The notes under the pieces are model-generated. The model was not told the origin of the DNA. It saw only the letters and a list, made by a program, of their open reading frames with translations, and made no database searches. Positions 42,201 through 47,814 of a stretch of 64,000 nt of DNA are shown in pieces. This DNA comes from Helicobacter canis (lineage in GTDB: Bacteria > Campylobacterota > Campylobacteria > Campylobacterales > Helicobacteraceae), in NCBI RefSeq assembly GCF_900451095.1, contig NZ_UGHV01000001.1:1-64000 (forward strand), read 5' to 3'. Position 1 is the stretch's first letter; each line of letters begins with the position of its first letter. Made by a program: the position numbers and the translations under genes.

Positions 42201-42778
42201 AGGTCTCTTAGATCTTTTTCATACGACTCTAAGGCTAGGTCGTGGGGCGTGGCGAGTGGATTTGTGAAGACGCTCTTTTCTTGGTGGGCTCTTTTGCGTA
42301 GGGCTTGCTTTAGGCTTGGGTGTAAATCACTAAAGGCTCTGCCTTGCTCTTTGGCTTCATCGATAGCTTTTTGCAGTGTGGTGTTATCTTGCTCCATCTC
42401 TTTTGTGAGCATAAAGCTAGGGGCTAGATCGCGGTAGATCTCGCGCAGTGCGCTTTCATTTTCTAGCTTATCAAGTGTGGGGGTGAAGTCTTCTTGCGTG
42501 GGGAGTGGGGGGGTGGATTCTAGGCTTGGGCTTATCTCTTTAGCTTCTTGTGGTTTTGGCGGGAGAAATTCCCAGTCGTTTTGGGCAAGCGTGCTTATCT
42601 TGTAGGCGAGTGGATTTTGGTAGCCTTGCGATCTTGTCTCTAGCTCTCCCCAGTCGATATTGGTATCTCTGCTTTGCAAAAATTCTAGTATATCTTCATC
42701 GCTTGCGCCGCTTTGCTTGGCTTTGTCAAAGTTGAAGCGCAGTCGGGGTTGTTGGGCTTGCTCTCTAGGATTTATCAT
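30284..42778 (-). CDS. Giant polyvalent ejected protein
   Basis: 4164 residues from ATG 42778 (AAAAAGGAGAGAGA before it); the longer frame to 42883 is repeat sequence. Seen in order: Gly/Ala-rich hydrophobic stretch (about 313-380); barnase/EndoU-like nuclease segments with DIDLVWG (about 1495-1565) and GIDLVWG (2495-2595); LPD3-like (1770-1900); VTIDYQAINHTLNRHG (2710-2820); LFTFLPKARKGYIESK (3335-3390); ADP-ribosyltransferase-like VFYHGT ... GHYFS ... VFLNAKNPLVID (3450-3600); zincin-like HELQH (about 3850); C-terminal nuclease-like. R1 repeats are in frame twice. Such proteins enter the host with phage DNA and blunt defences. Confidence 0.8.
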   Translation of the reverse strand: MINPREQAQQPRLRFNFDKAKQSGASDEDILEFLQSRDTNIDWGELETRSQGYQNPLAYKISTLAQNDWEFLPPKPQEAKEISPSLESTPPLPTQEDFTPTLDKLENESALREIYRDLAPSFMLTKEMEQDNTTLQKAIDEAKEQGRAFSDLHPSLKQALRKRAHQEKSVFTNPLATPHDLALESYEKDLRDLHIAKKTPQELDQSDKDYIKSRASAWDKIFASDDEIYRDFIENKRAEKIVPKEMKTALEVLDNFHQYKSIASLLTGSDEKAKTDYLNSAHTIATNLGFEGIGVNDKGELFLNHKGEFYRINSGFFESLPTILAANAGSITGGIAGAFAGAARGAKLGRAGGGYGATAGAVVGGAMGAFGGGALDTILGNAYLHRETTAQEILAHATQEGVLNIVGDMAILGAIKAYDKLKGAGIAQSLGKIIDYTPVLGFVKRSQDGNQAMAQKLLSQTYTKEQEKSLQEASENFGLALEIGDHTKRIDTTNLPPKFKDAVDKVQDIFTLKNQQQFQSRLLQAIRADESGNLLGFITEAASKSPKAHNTLTRILHQTTQKLKRNLESIAPKSSLKAIFDELEKGTKDSYDEAITQILGTIYDDTYKVNLNTLKEQSGSQSFEAFKQSLADSGVAPESSANFLNFIEKNIYNPKGVSFTQLNNALKNLNAYYKNERDPNFKTHIKQAYDSFVRSDIKAGIESIFAQNKVAYNDAKTLFDTALLDYATMKDSLKLADRLKIRDRKNTNEKALQSLLDFAKGQGDKEANLDAITKALPQGARAHIEIAMLEELFRKSMLEVRDIQVFNSTKFLDNVKELKGTFTSKAAHDYINAAEKFHALFKNDPLILQAIKPATTDKIGSSIATTLEGAVKFQVIKGIFANMIRLLPHIPLLPSVNQKVQGAALRHHLSKALESSYNIGDLKLELTRLEKRGDFTNATKEHIRAFKGELDNARQEVLDIAKSPHTLESTAQAQPSSPSDPISVIASRDSGVAIHKEAPQETQKDTLIAQKVDSTLPYTDTQGHTHQIPADIAQKWLETFGLKDLQEPYTPQFSEQVAQALEPILQGEQITLSANSLVKLMQRDRLEFLPYIKETLEHSDIIIKDKENALIFAKDIGQTSYFTSVSKNDKGEWVISTNSYKTLNQLKNRVSENGEVLYLSKEAPNILAETFTTKAFSNELASDIIPQQKPYTDEKKTLQGFEQAIAGKDTHTKIQIAKEKIKQLNKESRDLAYNAPKVMYLGRGYTKTRDKKYLDYRSRFRDRLKENGIDLDYMELEKLKQDTTLKGKARKEAMDTIYLRMYENMQQADKEAQERARAFSQKIREEELQKANEWLEKNKGASSDVDYEYKRKIAEIDKQLDLAFKKNTKDTDFIDLMNRERGKLTYAKNGDLGVVRLPEVENFYWRGYPMDLKVLRDIQKEHNYTDKNLILNGRDFSKSFEVMRAEIEARIGINPIKEFGTNYAEHYHSGESAIAKLLNEKQGQVAGAFHRKELGDIDLVWGEITDLEKHDGYGLAHILDKRKAEFMQQGLSEAEAEAKALEFAKNEIADIIENGKITSKPNEATKIETQDYKLILKQNWNGKPLENKWLVTAYIKKEKGESISSTPFTKGDNLPLNSSDIIPQSHTTLSEQAQDHAHKILQGLRKTAQKPLNKLADEEPYSTDRGFMLRNARHKKQQAQEFADNFANLRWEDLRSAIRYAKVPYDEAMFKELKESIESREFARFIESSYPHKPPQKSLFDTQELTPPKVDSSLNQELKDTPKKSQREQVKQQLQSIKNKDLPHKSGIIARLSSTGIDKMLSDKAIQKSLDNGFSKEQHLSAVADIERLFKNSDFSHTEPPKNHSADIVGVHRYINAQDLQEQNAQALITLKESVQNGNRIYSVELEGLAHPSSVDRSPKSKGVENSHHDDAGATKAARLFENPSDIIPHPTREKPKWSKADQKAWKAAKLAETRAKAQELQAKLQPIYDEVRPLVIQARKLEKPYKEEGKKLPPKVEKQVNELLAKVSESITPKQKPFEAELEKHGLQLNRTDFLHYPESGSIQVTPKQNSNLKWKNKERGEQGLKGSAKYREQALEKLSEKSYIDRLEPATKAQNPLTQLHSLKYEILKDLYKAKRYAKQGGVSYETYARYASRASDELDIIEQAIRELKNAIVPKPKRAELVRSKVQDFIKWRDEVRFDVDYLLGLESDGTKHALEYLRDLPTPTKHHASFVKDLQEQIHKHFDTDPTPPTPPSTPTPTETPKVDSTQNAQNLNNSQAAKPTPPTQTQKIPEQDLPHHAEKELYKELESLKPLKRELTQLRESGEWRSKEGRARRKELDEKIKEAEARGITSTQIQTANAKNYEKFLSKYGDMEYFKELAQASRDRYIQSLEKRIKEFDTNHDILDQHTIMVNKQAFEDMLESTRQQELDIAGQIWEIAHSMAKLREGAIYKQTDEKIGEFYTKERGKIQRALGIKPIAEFGENYAEYYRDGVGAIEKLLAEKKGQVAGAFHREGLGGIDLVWGDEKIGLQKIVEKHLDDFASFGSGEAGIIKGISEIVENGKLITENGVNTLWYKKGDEYYLVGISKGFNKQGENNWIITSYKKTKGRIPDEIKGDTANLTAYSDEFNPLLTSKDEPLNSSDIVAQDLQTPPKVDSTLSQEIKDIIDSSPAKGRDMQIIGEANFTPQVVEYAHKNNKKVAIDKLDKTEAEQLGFKHPSDVRVTIDYQAINHTLNRHGIDSPLVQQSGQKAVDYNDIAEYRSIVKSADESLDSVDNSGNPVVVSYKQVNGHFVVVEQIKKKNNEIGFKTMFKESGDYKNSQSYKDTTRAKAQTLSIGYEPSANSLAKADEIIPQTTLNGDSITNPDISYAIQNENIAKELAEKIANNGEITNTIKRDDFKKADIRYYDKDNMTMYYANIGNYTDDDLGMKGDKFFLNNVRKNEFYIPPTKSLQDFKEQSLNQIEHLKNAIKTEIDNVRDEKELHKNIREIRFKAYENVERRLFDDALYKEQAQAREFYTTQYDEAMQELQNYYDKKSTNILNEIDFNAPIKTQTPKDNPKADSSEPTPPAQKVDSSGESTQPSPKSEPAQPSSPSDPHSVIASRDSGAAIHKEPTQTPKETPQAKEPTQKGKTDFNMEVLESWSKNNEYLRDILDFIKANPLAQKIDSQLTEKWGYDSDVPPLVVFDSALLLKDKEAFLQTKDPLTPKKMQRFREKAERHFAVAQKYGLDLDGFYDFAREWRKVVKNYHIYGHTNKKKIQPRLDSSTPTPQATPKVDSTPKALTPQEATKLLESKQGARIPQELDIQSFLKSLESVENKENFIAHLQKKGDAQSRLAYLHIIEPTLKHPDIELTKGERKTKIKVFNDGENFYSFLIADLQDKRLFTFLPKARKGYIESKIKNADLIHTFTSQASKDQEPNGLAREIVAQDSNALLKSAMKKFAYDEKKAKDLLEWHKDSSPLTKDENGLPKVFYHGTKWKEIGNKIFEVFDTKYSNQVDKFLQGHYFSSSKKIARTYNANIYEVFLNAKNPLVIDFKGHTFNDYIDDAIDSIPKHIQENIRDFHDSIIFKNIIDDSTQNGKKHPVADTIMVLDSNQIKHIENRGVESESGRKYFNNSSPNIFHSNPHLGAGLLGGSVSGIEQDENGQWRFSPEKFALGLLGGVAGSKAVAKGLEWRAKKVAKSYPNIAKDNPQLMQEIAKRDLHTYATTSTHNALTRFLHNNKLFDINPQLFAGEKALANEAYAPHKARLERAKELEAKGAKEIEIWEQTGWYKDKDQRWKFEISQRGGELDIPKLEKAQQVELGEILQDKELFNAYPQLKTLVIKNDKTLEAFGLYMPEYNGKSKHLSINLGEIATTHHTPKEVLYHELQHAIQDIEGFAYGRNYYRQAKEYFDLHGEVEARNVQARLMQDDALARAEKNLLQTRQELEKTKKEYDNILAEYKKVFDNPITAEKLANDRIHSLQEHIYKQEQNIHNLKTLGEKGFLQAHPHKTMDTSIYDTNAEATMMGEALSKKLESSFLDSSGRVDYKALESYAIPLPNPMDMQTFSKSLLNSSNATPNKAKNRVAYKTPAGVVNIYIPYAYRHFSKQGNKKENRFNITGALIHILDNPAFVTKDEAGTLYFYKPFKNASNITDIVSISIAKNGKIEYKTTYEATKGRLKQMIMQHDLIYMGHKEVAT

Positions 42779-42829
42779 TCTCTCTCCTTTTTGGATTCTG
42801 TCTTTTTGCGCCTTTTGCGCGAGTTTGTG

Positions 42830-43170
42830 GCTCGCGGCGTCGATAGGCGATCCAGCCTTATCTCCTTGCTCGCCACTGCACAACGCGCAAAATCCATCAA
42901 AAATCCTAGAATCCTGCGAGTTGTTTTAAAAACTTGCGTGCTTGGTGTGGATTTTGGACTTCGCTTGCAAACCTAGAATCCTGCGGGCGTGTTTAATTTG
43001 GCGCGTTGCTTGCAAAAGTCCCTTTTCTGTCATCGCGAGCCGACTTGTCGGCGTGGCGATCCATACTAGAATCCGCTTTTTTGTGGATTACTAAAGAAGC
43101 TTCGGCTTCGCCTTGCTTTGCTTCGGTCGCTTCGCTCCCTCGCAATGACAGGGGGGGCTTGCAATCGTGC
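42830..43170. repeat. R3 variant and R1 cluster upstream of polyvalent gene
   Basis: R3 variant at 42830-42915 (GTTTGTGGCTCGC ... TTGCTCGCCACTGC, stem GTGGC/GCCAC with GA bulges), R1 core CCGAC/GTCGG at 43030-43065, and a second R1 with GGTCGCTTCGCTCC at 43118-43150 preceded by an unusual AAGAAGCTTCGGCTTCGCC insertion. Confidence 0.75.
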
Positions 43171-43200
43171 GTGTAAAATATCATAGAAGCTAAGCCATAT

Positions 43201-43221
43201 AAAAGGGGTAAATGCTATAAT
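43201..43221 (+). promoter_or_regulatory. Promoter of dCTP deaminase-family gene
   Basis: AAAAGGGGTAAA at 43201-43212 directly followed by TGCTATAATG with TATAAT at 43216-43221. The gap between motif and -10 is only three bases, so a protein bound at the motif would sit on the promoter. Start codon at 43250. Confidence 0.6.
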
Positions 43222-43249
43222 GCCCCAAAATTGACAAGGAGTGTGCAGG

Positions 43250-43822
43250 GTGGTTTTAGGTAGTAGTGAGTTAAAATCTTTGCACAATATCACAGCTCTT
43301 AATGCTTACAATATCCGCGGCAGCAGTGTTGATCTAAGTCTTAATGACAAAGCATATATCAAGAAAGATGATAGGCTTATAGATCTATTTATAGAAGATA
43401 TAGATCAAGTGTGCTTAGATATGTATAAAGAGATCGATTTGGCGTGTGGCTATGAGCTAAAGCCTAGGGAGTATATGTATTCTAGCAGTGTAGAAAAAGT
43501 CTCAATCCCTGTGGATATGTGTGGGATAGTGTTGCCTAGGAGCTCATTTTCTAGGCTTGGGCTTATCCTACCTATCTCTAGCTATGCAAATCCGGGATAC
43601 AGCGGCAATCTGCCTATTGTCATTTACAATGCTTCTAATTCTATCATCAAAATCCCCCCCTATATCCGTATAATGCAGCTAGTCTTGTGCGAGATCAAGG
43701 GAGAAGCTATCCCCTATGACTCGCACAAAGACTCTAAATATCACGGCGAGATCTCTCCCACGCCACCAAAGTTTAATGATGAAGAGATAGGAGAGATACT
43801 TGCCAAACTCAAAAATAGATGA
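43250..43822 (+). CDS. dCTP deaminase / dUTPase family protein
   Basis: 190 residues from GTG 43250, chosen because AAGGAG lies eight bases before it. Motifs: GSSVDLSL near residue 24, LPRSSFSRLGLILPISSYANPGYSG (the family's PxSSxxRxGL ... PGYxG core) and YNASNSIIKIPPYIRIMQLV, then SKYHGE near the end. Family members turn dCTP to dUTP or split dUTP, keeping uracil out of phage DNA or adjusting dTTP supply; which of the two is not decided by eye. Plus strand, own promoter. Confidence 0.85.
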   Translation: MVLGSSELKSLHNITALNAYNIRGSSVDLSLNDKAYIKKDDRLIDLFIEDIDQVCLDMYKEIDLACGYELKPREYMYSSSVEKVSIPVDMCGIVLPRSSFSRLGLILPISSYANPGYSGNLPIVIYNASNSIIKIPPYIRIMQLVLCEIKGEAIPYDSHKDSKYHGEISPTPPKFNDEEIGEILAKLKNR

Positions 43823-44054
43823 GATCATAGAGATCATCGCCAAAGAGCTAGAATCCACCAAAGCTAAAAACAATCACCTAACCCTTACACTAAATGACAT
43901 ATACGATACATTTAATGATCTAGGGTTAAAGATAGATCGGTGCGATGAGAACACCGACTCCATTATTAAAATGCTTAAAAATAAAGACTATTTACAAATA
44001 GATTCTTTCATCTTCGCGCTAATACGACTCCATAAAGCTACGCGCAAAGCCTAG
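43800..44054 (+). CDS. Hypothetical helical protein
   Basis: 84 residues from TTG 43800; AGGAG lies seven bases upstream inside the deaminase gene, whose last 23 bases it overlaps. Helical, mixed charge (KIDEIIEIIAKELESTK), no motif. It overlaps the converging minus-strand gene by 36 bases at its 3' end. Function unknown. Confidence 0.6.
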   Translation: MPNSKIDEIIEIIAKELESTKAKNNHLTLTLNDIYDTFNDLGLKIDRCDENTDSIIKMLKNKDYLQIDSFIFALIRLHKATRKA

Positions 44055-44444
44055 CCCTAACACCCTATCAATCTCTGCAAAATGCGGTGGCAGTAGATAC
44101 TCTGCGCCTTTTTCAATGTTTAGATCATAGACTTGCACAAAGTCTCTAAAGCTTTGGCGATCTAGGCTTTTGGCTTGCAAGGCTTGATCTAGGGCTTTAA
44201 GTGCTGGGGGCTTAGTAAGGCTGCTAAAATCATAGCCCCTTTGGCAGTGCTCCCACTCTAGCACGCCGCTGCCTTTATAGATATAAAAGCGCGCGCCATC
44301 TTGGCTCTCATAGTAGAAGCCTGCGGACTCTAGCTCTGGGAGTGTGTTTGTGCCATTTTGCAGGGTGAAGCTGGCTCGCACACGCCCATAAGGGTCTTTG
44401 AGTGTGGTGTGGGTGGGGTTAAAAGGGTAGATAAATTCGCGCAT
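44019..44444 (-). CDS. Hypothetical protein upstream of the polyvalent gene
   Basis: 141 residues from ATG 44444; the longer frame to 44597 is R3 repeat. An AAAAGGAG lies 13 bases upstream, a rather long gap. The N-terminal half is beta-rich (REFIYPFNPTHTTLKDPYGRV, then VRASFTLQNG), the C-terminal half helical. The gene lies between portal and polyvalent protein genes, so a virion role is plausible. Not recognised. Confidence 0.6.
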   Translation of the reverse strand: MREFIYPFNPTHTTLKDPYGRVRASFTLQNGTNTLPELESAGFYYESQDGARFYIYKGSGVLEWEHCQRGYDFSSLTKPPALKALDQALQAKSLDRQSFRDFVQVYDLNIEKGAEYLLPPHFAEIDRVLGLGFARSFMESY

Positions 44445-44474
44445 TGGTGTGTTTTTCTCCTTTTTTTTGGGATT

Positions 44475-44935
44475 CGGCTTTGCTTGGTTTTGGCGTTGGC
44501 TTTTTGCGATAAAGCAGGAAGCTTGCCTTTTGCTTGTGCGATAGTCATCTAGGCTTATCTCCGCGCAAAAGGCTTCGCAACCCTGCTTTCTCATCAAAAA
44601 TCCTTCCGCCTTTGGGCTTGTTTAGAATTCTGGCGTTTTCCTAGAATCCTGCGTGCTGATTTAGATTTGTTGCGTTTCTAGTTTTTCTGTCATCGCGAGC
44701 CTTGCTCTGCAAGGCGTGGCGATCCACAAAGCGCAAAAGTGGATTCTAGTGGGTTGCCACGATTTTGCTAGCGCAAAATCTCGCAATGACAGAAAAAAGG
44801 CGTTTTGGATTCTAACGCCGCTGGGTTTAAGATTTTTAGGCTAGAATCGTGGTTTTTCGAGCCGTGCGCGGAGATAAGGCTGGATCGCCTATCGCACAAG
44901 CACGGCGATGAAATCCGCGATTCTAGTCAAAAAGC
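44475..44935. repeat. Two R3 variants flanking two R1 units
   Basis: R3 variant 44475-44600; R1 core CCTTGC/GCAAGG at 44691-44727; reverse R1 core ATTTTGC/GCAAAAT at 44752-44790; R3 variant 44830-44935 in which GCCGTGC pairs fully with GCACGGC. Entirely repeat, no gene. Confidence 0.8.
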
Positions 44936-44949
44936 TTAAGCCCCCCTAG

Positions 44950-46725
44950 TTATCTCATATCTGCTGCGGCTTTTTTAGGATTAAACTGCATAAGCTTTTG
45001 CGCGTGATTTAGGGCTTTGCTCTCATTTTTCTCTCCTTTGTGCGGGGTGGATTCTAGCGCGTTAGCCTCTGCTTGCAAGACTTGTGCGCTGGCTTCTTGC
45101 ACGCTGGCTTGGGCGTTGTATTTATTCGCCTTTGCTTGAAGCTCTTCTAGCTGTGCTTGGGCTTGGGCTAGGGCTAGATCCTGCCTTGCTTGCTCTAGTG
45201 GGGCGTGGGCTTGGGCTTGCTCCTCTTGGGCTTTGGCGTGGGCTTGCATAAGGGCTTCTATATCTTGGATTATCGGGCTATCGACATCTTTTAGCATTAG
45301 TGGTAAAAGCTCTGGCACAAGCTCGGGGCGGCTTGCTTGGATCGTCTTCATCATCTCCACCCAGTGGGCAAATCTCTCTTCGCGCCCATCTTGCTTTAGC
45401 GTGGTTTTAAAGATGAGATCAAATTTGCCGGCTTTAAGGGTGTTTTGCTCGGTGGTGTTTATCTCTATGTATCGCTCCTGTGTCTTTTGATCGATGATTT
45501 TAAAGACTTGGGCTTGGGTGAAATACTGCTGCATTAGATCTATCGCCTTTTCGCAAATCAGCTTATCCATATCATCGCCGATCTTTATGAAATCCTGCAA
45601 GCCCAAAAGCCCCGCGTCTCTGCGCTGGGCTATGGCTACGCCGCTTTGGCGATTTACTGCCATACCTAGGGCTTCATCATTTAGCCCACTTAGGATTTTG
45701 GCAAGGTTGCGCTTATGCTCTGTCTTTTGGCTTAGGGCTTGGATCTCGGCATTATGCTTGATAAATTGGATTTTATTTTCTTTCAACGCGCCGCTTCGCA
45801 CCTTTATCACAGCATTATCTAGCCCTACGCTCTCTACAAACTCCTCTGTATCAAGCACGGCATCATCTTCAAAGAGTGCTTTAAAGCTCCCTAGCATATT
45901 CACAGCGCGATTTTCGGCAAAGTTTATGAAGTCTTGCAGCGGTTTAATGTCTCTAAAAAGCCCATACCACCTATTTTTCTCATCGATTTGATACTTTGCG
46001 ATCACAAAGGGATGCATTCCATTTTTAAAGGGCTTATGCTCATACTGATAGATCCCAGCCCGCTCGTGCCAATAATACCTACTCCATACCTGCTCACTCC
46101 AAGCACTTGCAGGGCTCTCTCTCACCCAAGTCTCAATCACAGAAGTCCTAGAATCCACAAAGCTATGATTTTCTATATACACCTCTTCCCCAAAGATCGC
46201 GCGAGCTTCTTCTATGTCCATATCGATTCTTCTATGAAATCGCCTAGAATCTAGCGCGTTTTGATCGCGTGAAAAGGCATCGATGATAAAGCAATCTGCC
46301 GGGATACTCTTAAGCTCTATGAAATTATCACCATATTTATCCTGCTCTACCCAGACTTCGCACACTGCAAGCCCTAGTATCAGCTCCTTATCGCGTAAAA
46401 TTATCTGCTTATCATACTGCTTGCTTTGTGTAAAGACTTTCAAAAGATCGTTAAAAAGATTTGCCAAAGGCTTGTCCTGCTCCTGCCTGCCTGAGACCTT
46501 GACTTCTTGCAGGCTTTGGATTTTGTAGCCTAGGATTTTATTGACAATCATTTTATAGATATTTTCTACTATGGGTGGCTGCCCTCTTAGATTAAGCTTT
46601 TCTAGCACTTCATCTGGGAGCTGGGAGCCGTGGTAGTAGCGGTGAGCTTCTTTATACTCTAGGAGGCTGGGGGTGTTGGCGCGGGAGTCGAGAGAGTAGA
46701 TCTCTAGTAGTTTCTGATGAGTCAT
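44950..46725 (-). CDS. Portal protein
   Basis: 591 residues from ATG 46725 (AAAGGAACAAAAA before it). The N-terminal part (YKEAHRYYHGSQLP, VENIYKMIVNKILGY) and the middle (PLQDFINFAENRAVNMLGSF, then NDEALGMAVNRQSGVAIAQRRDAG) follow the podovirus (P22-type) portal pattern. The last 90 residues are an Ala/Gln-rich helix, the barrel-like tail. It forms the 12-mer ring through which DNA is packed by terminase. The ribosome site is at the edge of repeat sequence (CTCGCG upstream). Confidence 0.85.
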   Translation of the reverse strand: MTHQKLLEIYSLDSRANTPSLLEYKEAHRYYHGSQLPDEVLEKLNLRGQPPIVENIYKMIVNKILGYKIQSLQEVKVSGRQEQDKPLANLFNDLLKVFTQSKQYDKQIILRDKELILGLAVCEVWVEQDKYGDNFIELKSIPADCFIIDAFSRDQNALDSRRFHRRIDMDIEEARAIFGEEVYIENHSFVDSRTSVIETWVRESPASAWSEQVWSRYYWHERAGIYQYEHKPFKNGMHPFVIAKYQIDEKNRWYGLFRDIKPLQDFINFAENRAVNMLGSFKALFEDDAVLDTEEFVESVGLDNAVIKVRSGALKENKIQFIKHNAEIQALSQKTEHKRNLAKILSGLNDEALGMAVNRQSGVAIAQRRDAGLLGLQDFIKIGDDMDKLICEKAIDLMQQYFTQAQVFKIIDQKTQERYIEINTTEQNTLKAGKFDLIFKTTLKQDGREERFAHWVEMMKTIQASRPELVPELLPLMLKDVDSPIIQDIEALMQAHAKAQEEQAQAHAPLEQARQDLALAQAQAQLEELQAKANKYNAQASVQEASAQVLQAEANALESTPHKGEKNESKALNHAQKLMQFNPKKAAADMR

Positions 46726-46747
46726 TTTTTGTTCCTTTCTCGCGTTG

Positions 46748-47115
46748 GCTTTTGGACTAGAATCGTGGATTGCTGCGGCTCGCTTGTGCGATAGGCGACC
46801 CAGCCTTATCTCCGCGCTCGCCTTGCAAAGCCCCGATTCTAGCCTCAAAATCCTGCCGCCTTTGTGCGTGGTTAGAATTGTTGCGATTGGTTTTAAAATC
46901 CTGCGGCTTTTTTATCAAACACATTTTCAGCTTCCTTTGGCGTTTCCCTGTCATCGCGAGACACTGCGCTAGCAGTGTCGTGGCGATCCATACTAAAAAG
47001 CTAGAATCCACTTTTTGTGTATGGATTGCTTCGGTCGCTTCGCTCCCTCGCAATGACGGCTGGGTTTTGTCATCGCGAGCGGCGTGAGCCGCGTGGCGAT
47101 CCATACTAGAATCCA
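46748..47115. repeat. R3 and R1 cluster upstream of portal
   Basis: R3 at 46748-46860; R1 core CACTGC/GCAGTG at 46951-46990; reverse R1 at 47018-47056; R1 core GCGGC/GCCGC at 47070-47105. No gene; the ORF 46757-47182 is repeat read-through. Confidence 0.8.
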
Positions 47116-47140
47116 CTTTTTGCGATCCATAAGCGCACCT

Positions 47141-47179
47141 ATTTTGCCCCTTTTGTATATGGTATAAAAGGGGCAAAAT
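47141..47179. promoter_or_regulatory. 14-bp palindromic operator before TerS-like gene
   Basis: ATTTTGCCCCTTTT (47141-47154) and its exact reverse complement AAAAGGGGCAAAAT (47166-47179), separated by GTATATGGTAT. This is the recurring motif as a perfect inverted repeat, with TATAAA inside, 20 bp before the start at 47199. It fits a dimeric regulator. Confidence 0.65.
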
Positions 47180-47198
47180 CACGCAAAAAGGCTTAGTT

Positions 47199-47792
47199 AT
47201 GGCTCATATCAACAAAAATGAAATCCGCGTATATTTTGAGACACACAACGACTCTCCCAAAGAAGTTGCCGCGCATTTTGGCATAAGCTATCGCACGCTA
47301 GCGCATTGGATCAAAAATGAAGGCTGGGAGCGGGCTAAGGCTCTGCAAGGTATCAGCGCAGAAGTCGTGCGCGATGATCTCTTGCAAAAACGCCTAGGCT
47401 CTGTGATACAAACAGGAGCTAGCAAGATCAAAAGCAATATCCGCGCAAATCTCGGTGCGCTTGCTGGCGAGCTTGATGAAATGATCTTAAACAATCTCCT
47501 AGATCAAAGCACCGATGAAATTTTGCTAAAGGCTATGAGCTCTAAATTTATCCAAAGCAATGTCGCTCTCTCTACAATGATCGCCAAAAATGAGCTTATG
47601 CAAATGCTGCAAATCAAAGGCGGCAAAGGCGATCCTATGGTCATCGCTTGCGCTGAAAAAGTCGCTAAAATGTTTGCTGAAATGCAAGTGCTACTCTATG
47701 GCAAAGAGCCTGCTATAACAAAGCTTGAAGCTATGGAGAATCCGATTGAGAGTATGAGTGAGCAAGAGCTTTTGGCACTTATAAATTCCTAG
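47199..47792 (+). CDS. Small terminase subunit-like protein
   Basis: 197 residues. An N-terminal helix-turn-helix (SPKEVAAHFGISYRTLAHWIKNEGW) typical of small terminases is followed by helical oligomerisation-type segments and an acidic end (MSEQELLALINS). It would bind the packaging site and load TerL. It is on the plus strand, opposite to TerL, portal and coat genes, with its own promoter/operator. Ribosome site is weak (AAAAAGGCTTAGTT). A regulator is the alternative because of the palindrome next to it. Confidence 0.65.
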   Translation: MAHINKNEIRVYFETHNDSPKEVAAHFGISYRTLAHWIKNEGWERAKALQGISAEVVRDDLLQKRLGSVIQTGASKIKSNIRANLGALAGELDEMILNNLLDQSTDEILLKAMSSKFIQSNVALSTMIAKNELMQMLQIKGGKGDPMVIACAEKVAKMFAEMQVLLYGKEPAITKLEAMENPIESMSEQELLALINS

Positions 47793-47814
47793 TTGCTGGT
47801 GGATTCGGCTTTGC

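Noticed and set aside
30862..42929. Many plus-strand ORFs opposite the giant gene
   Set aside because: Antisense shadows of the 12.5-kb coding frame; hydrophobic low-complexity composition.
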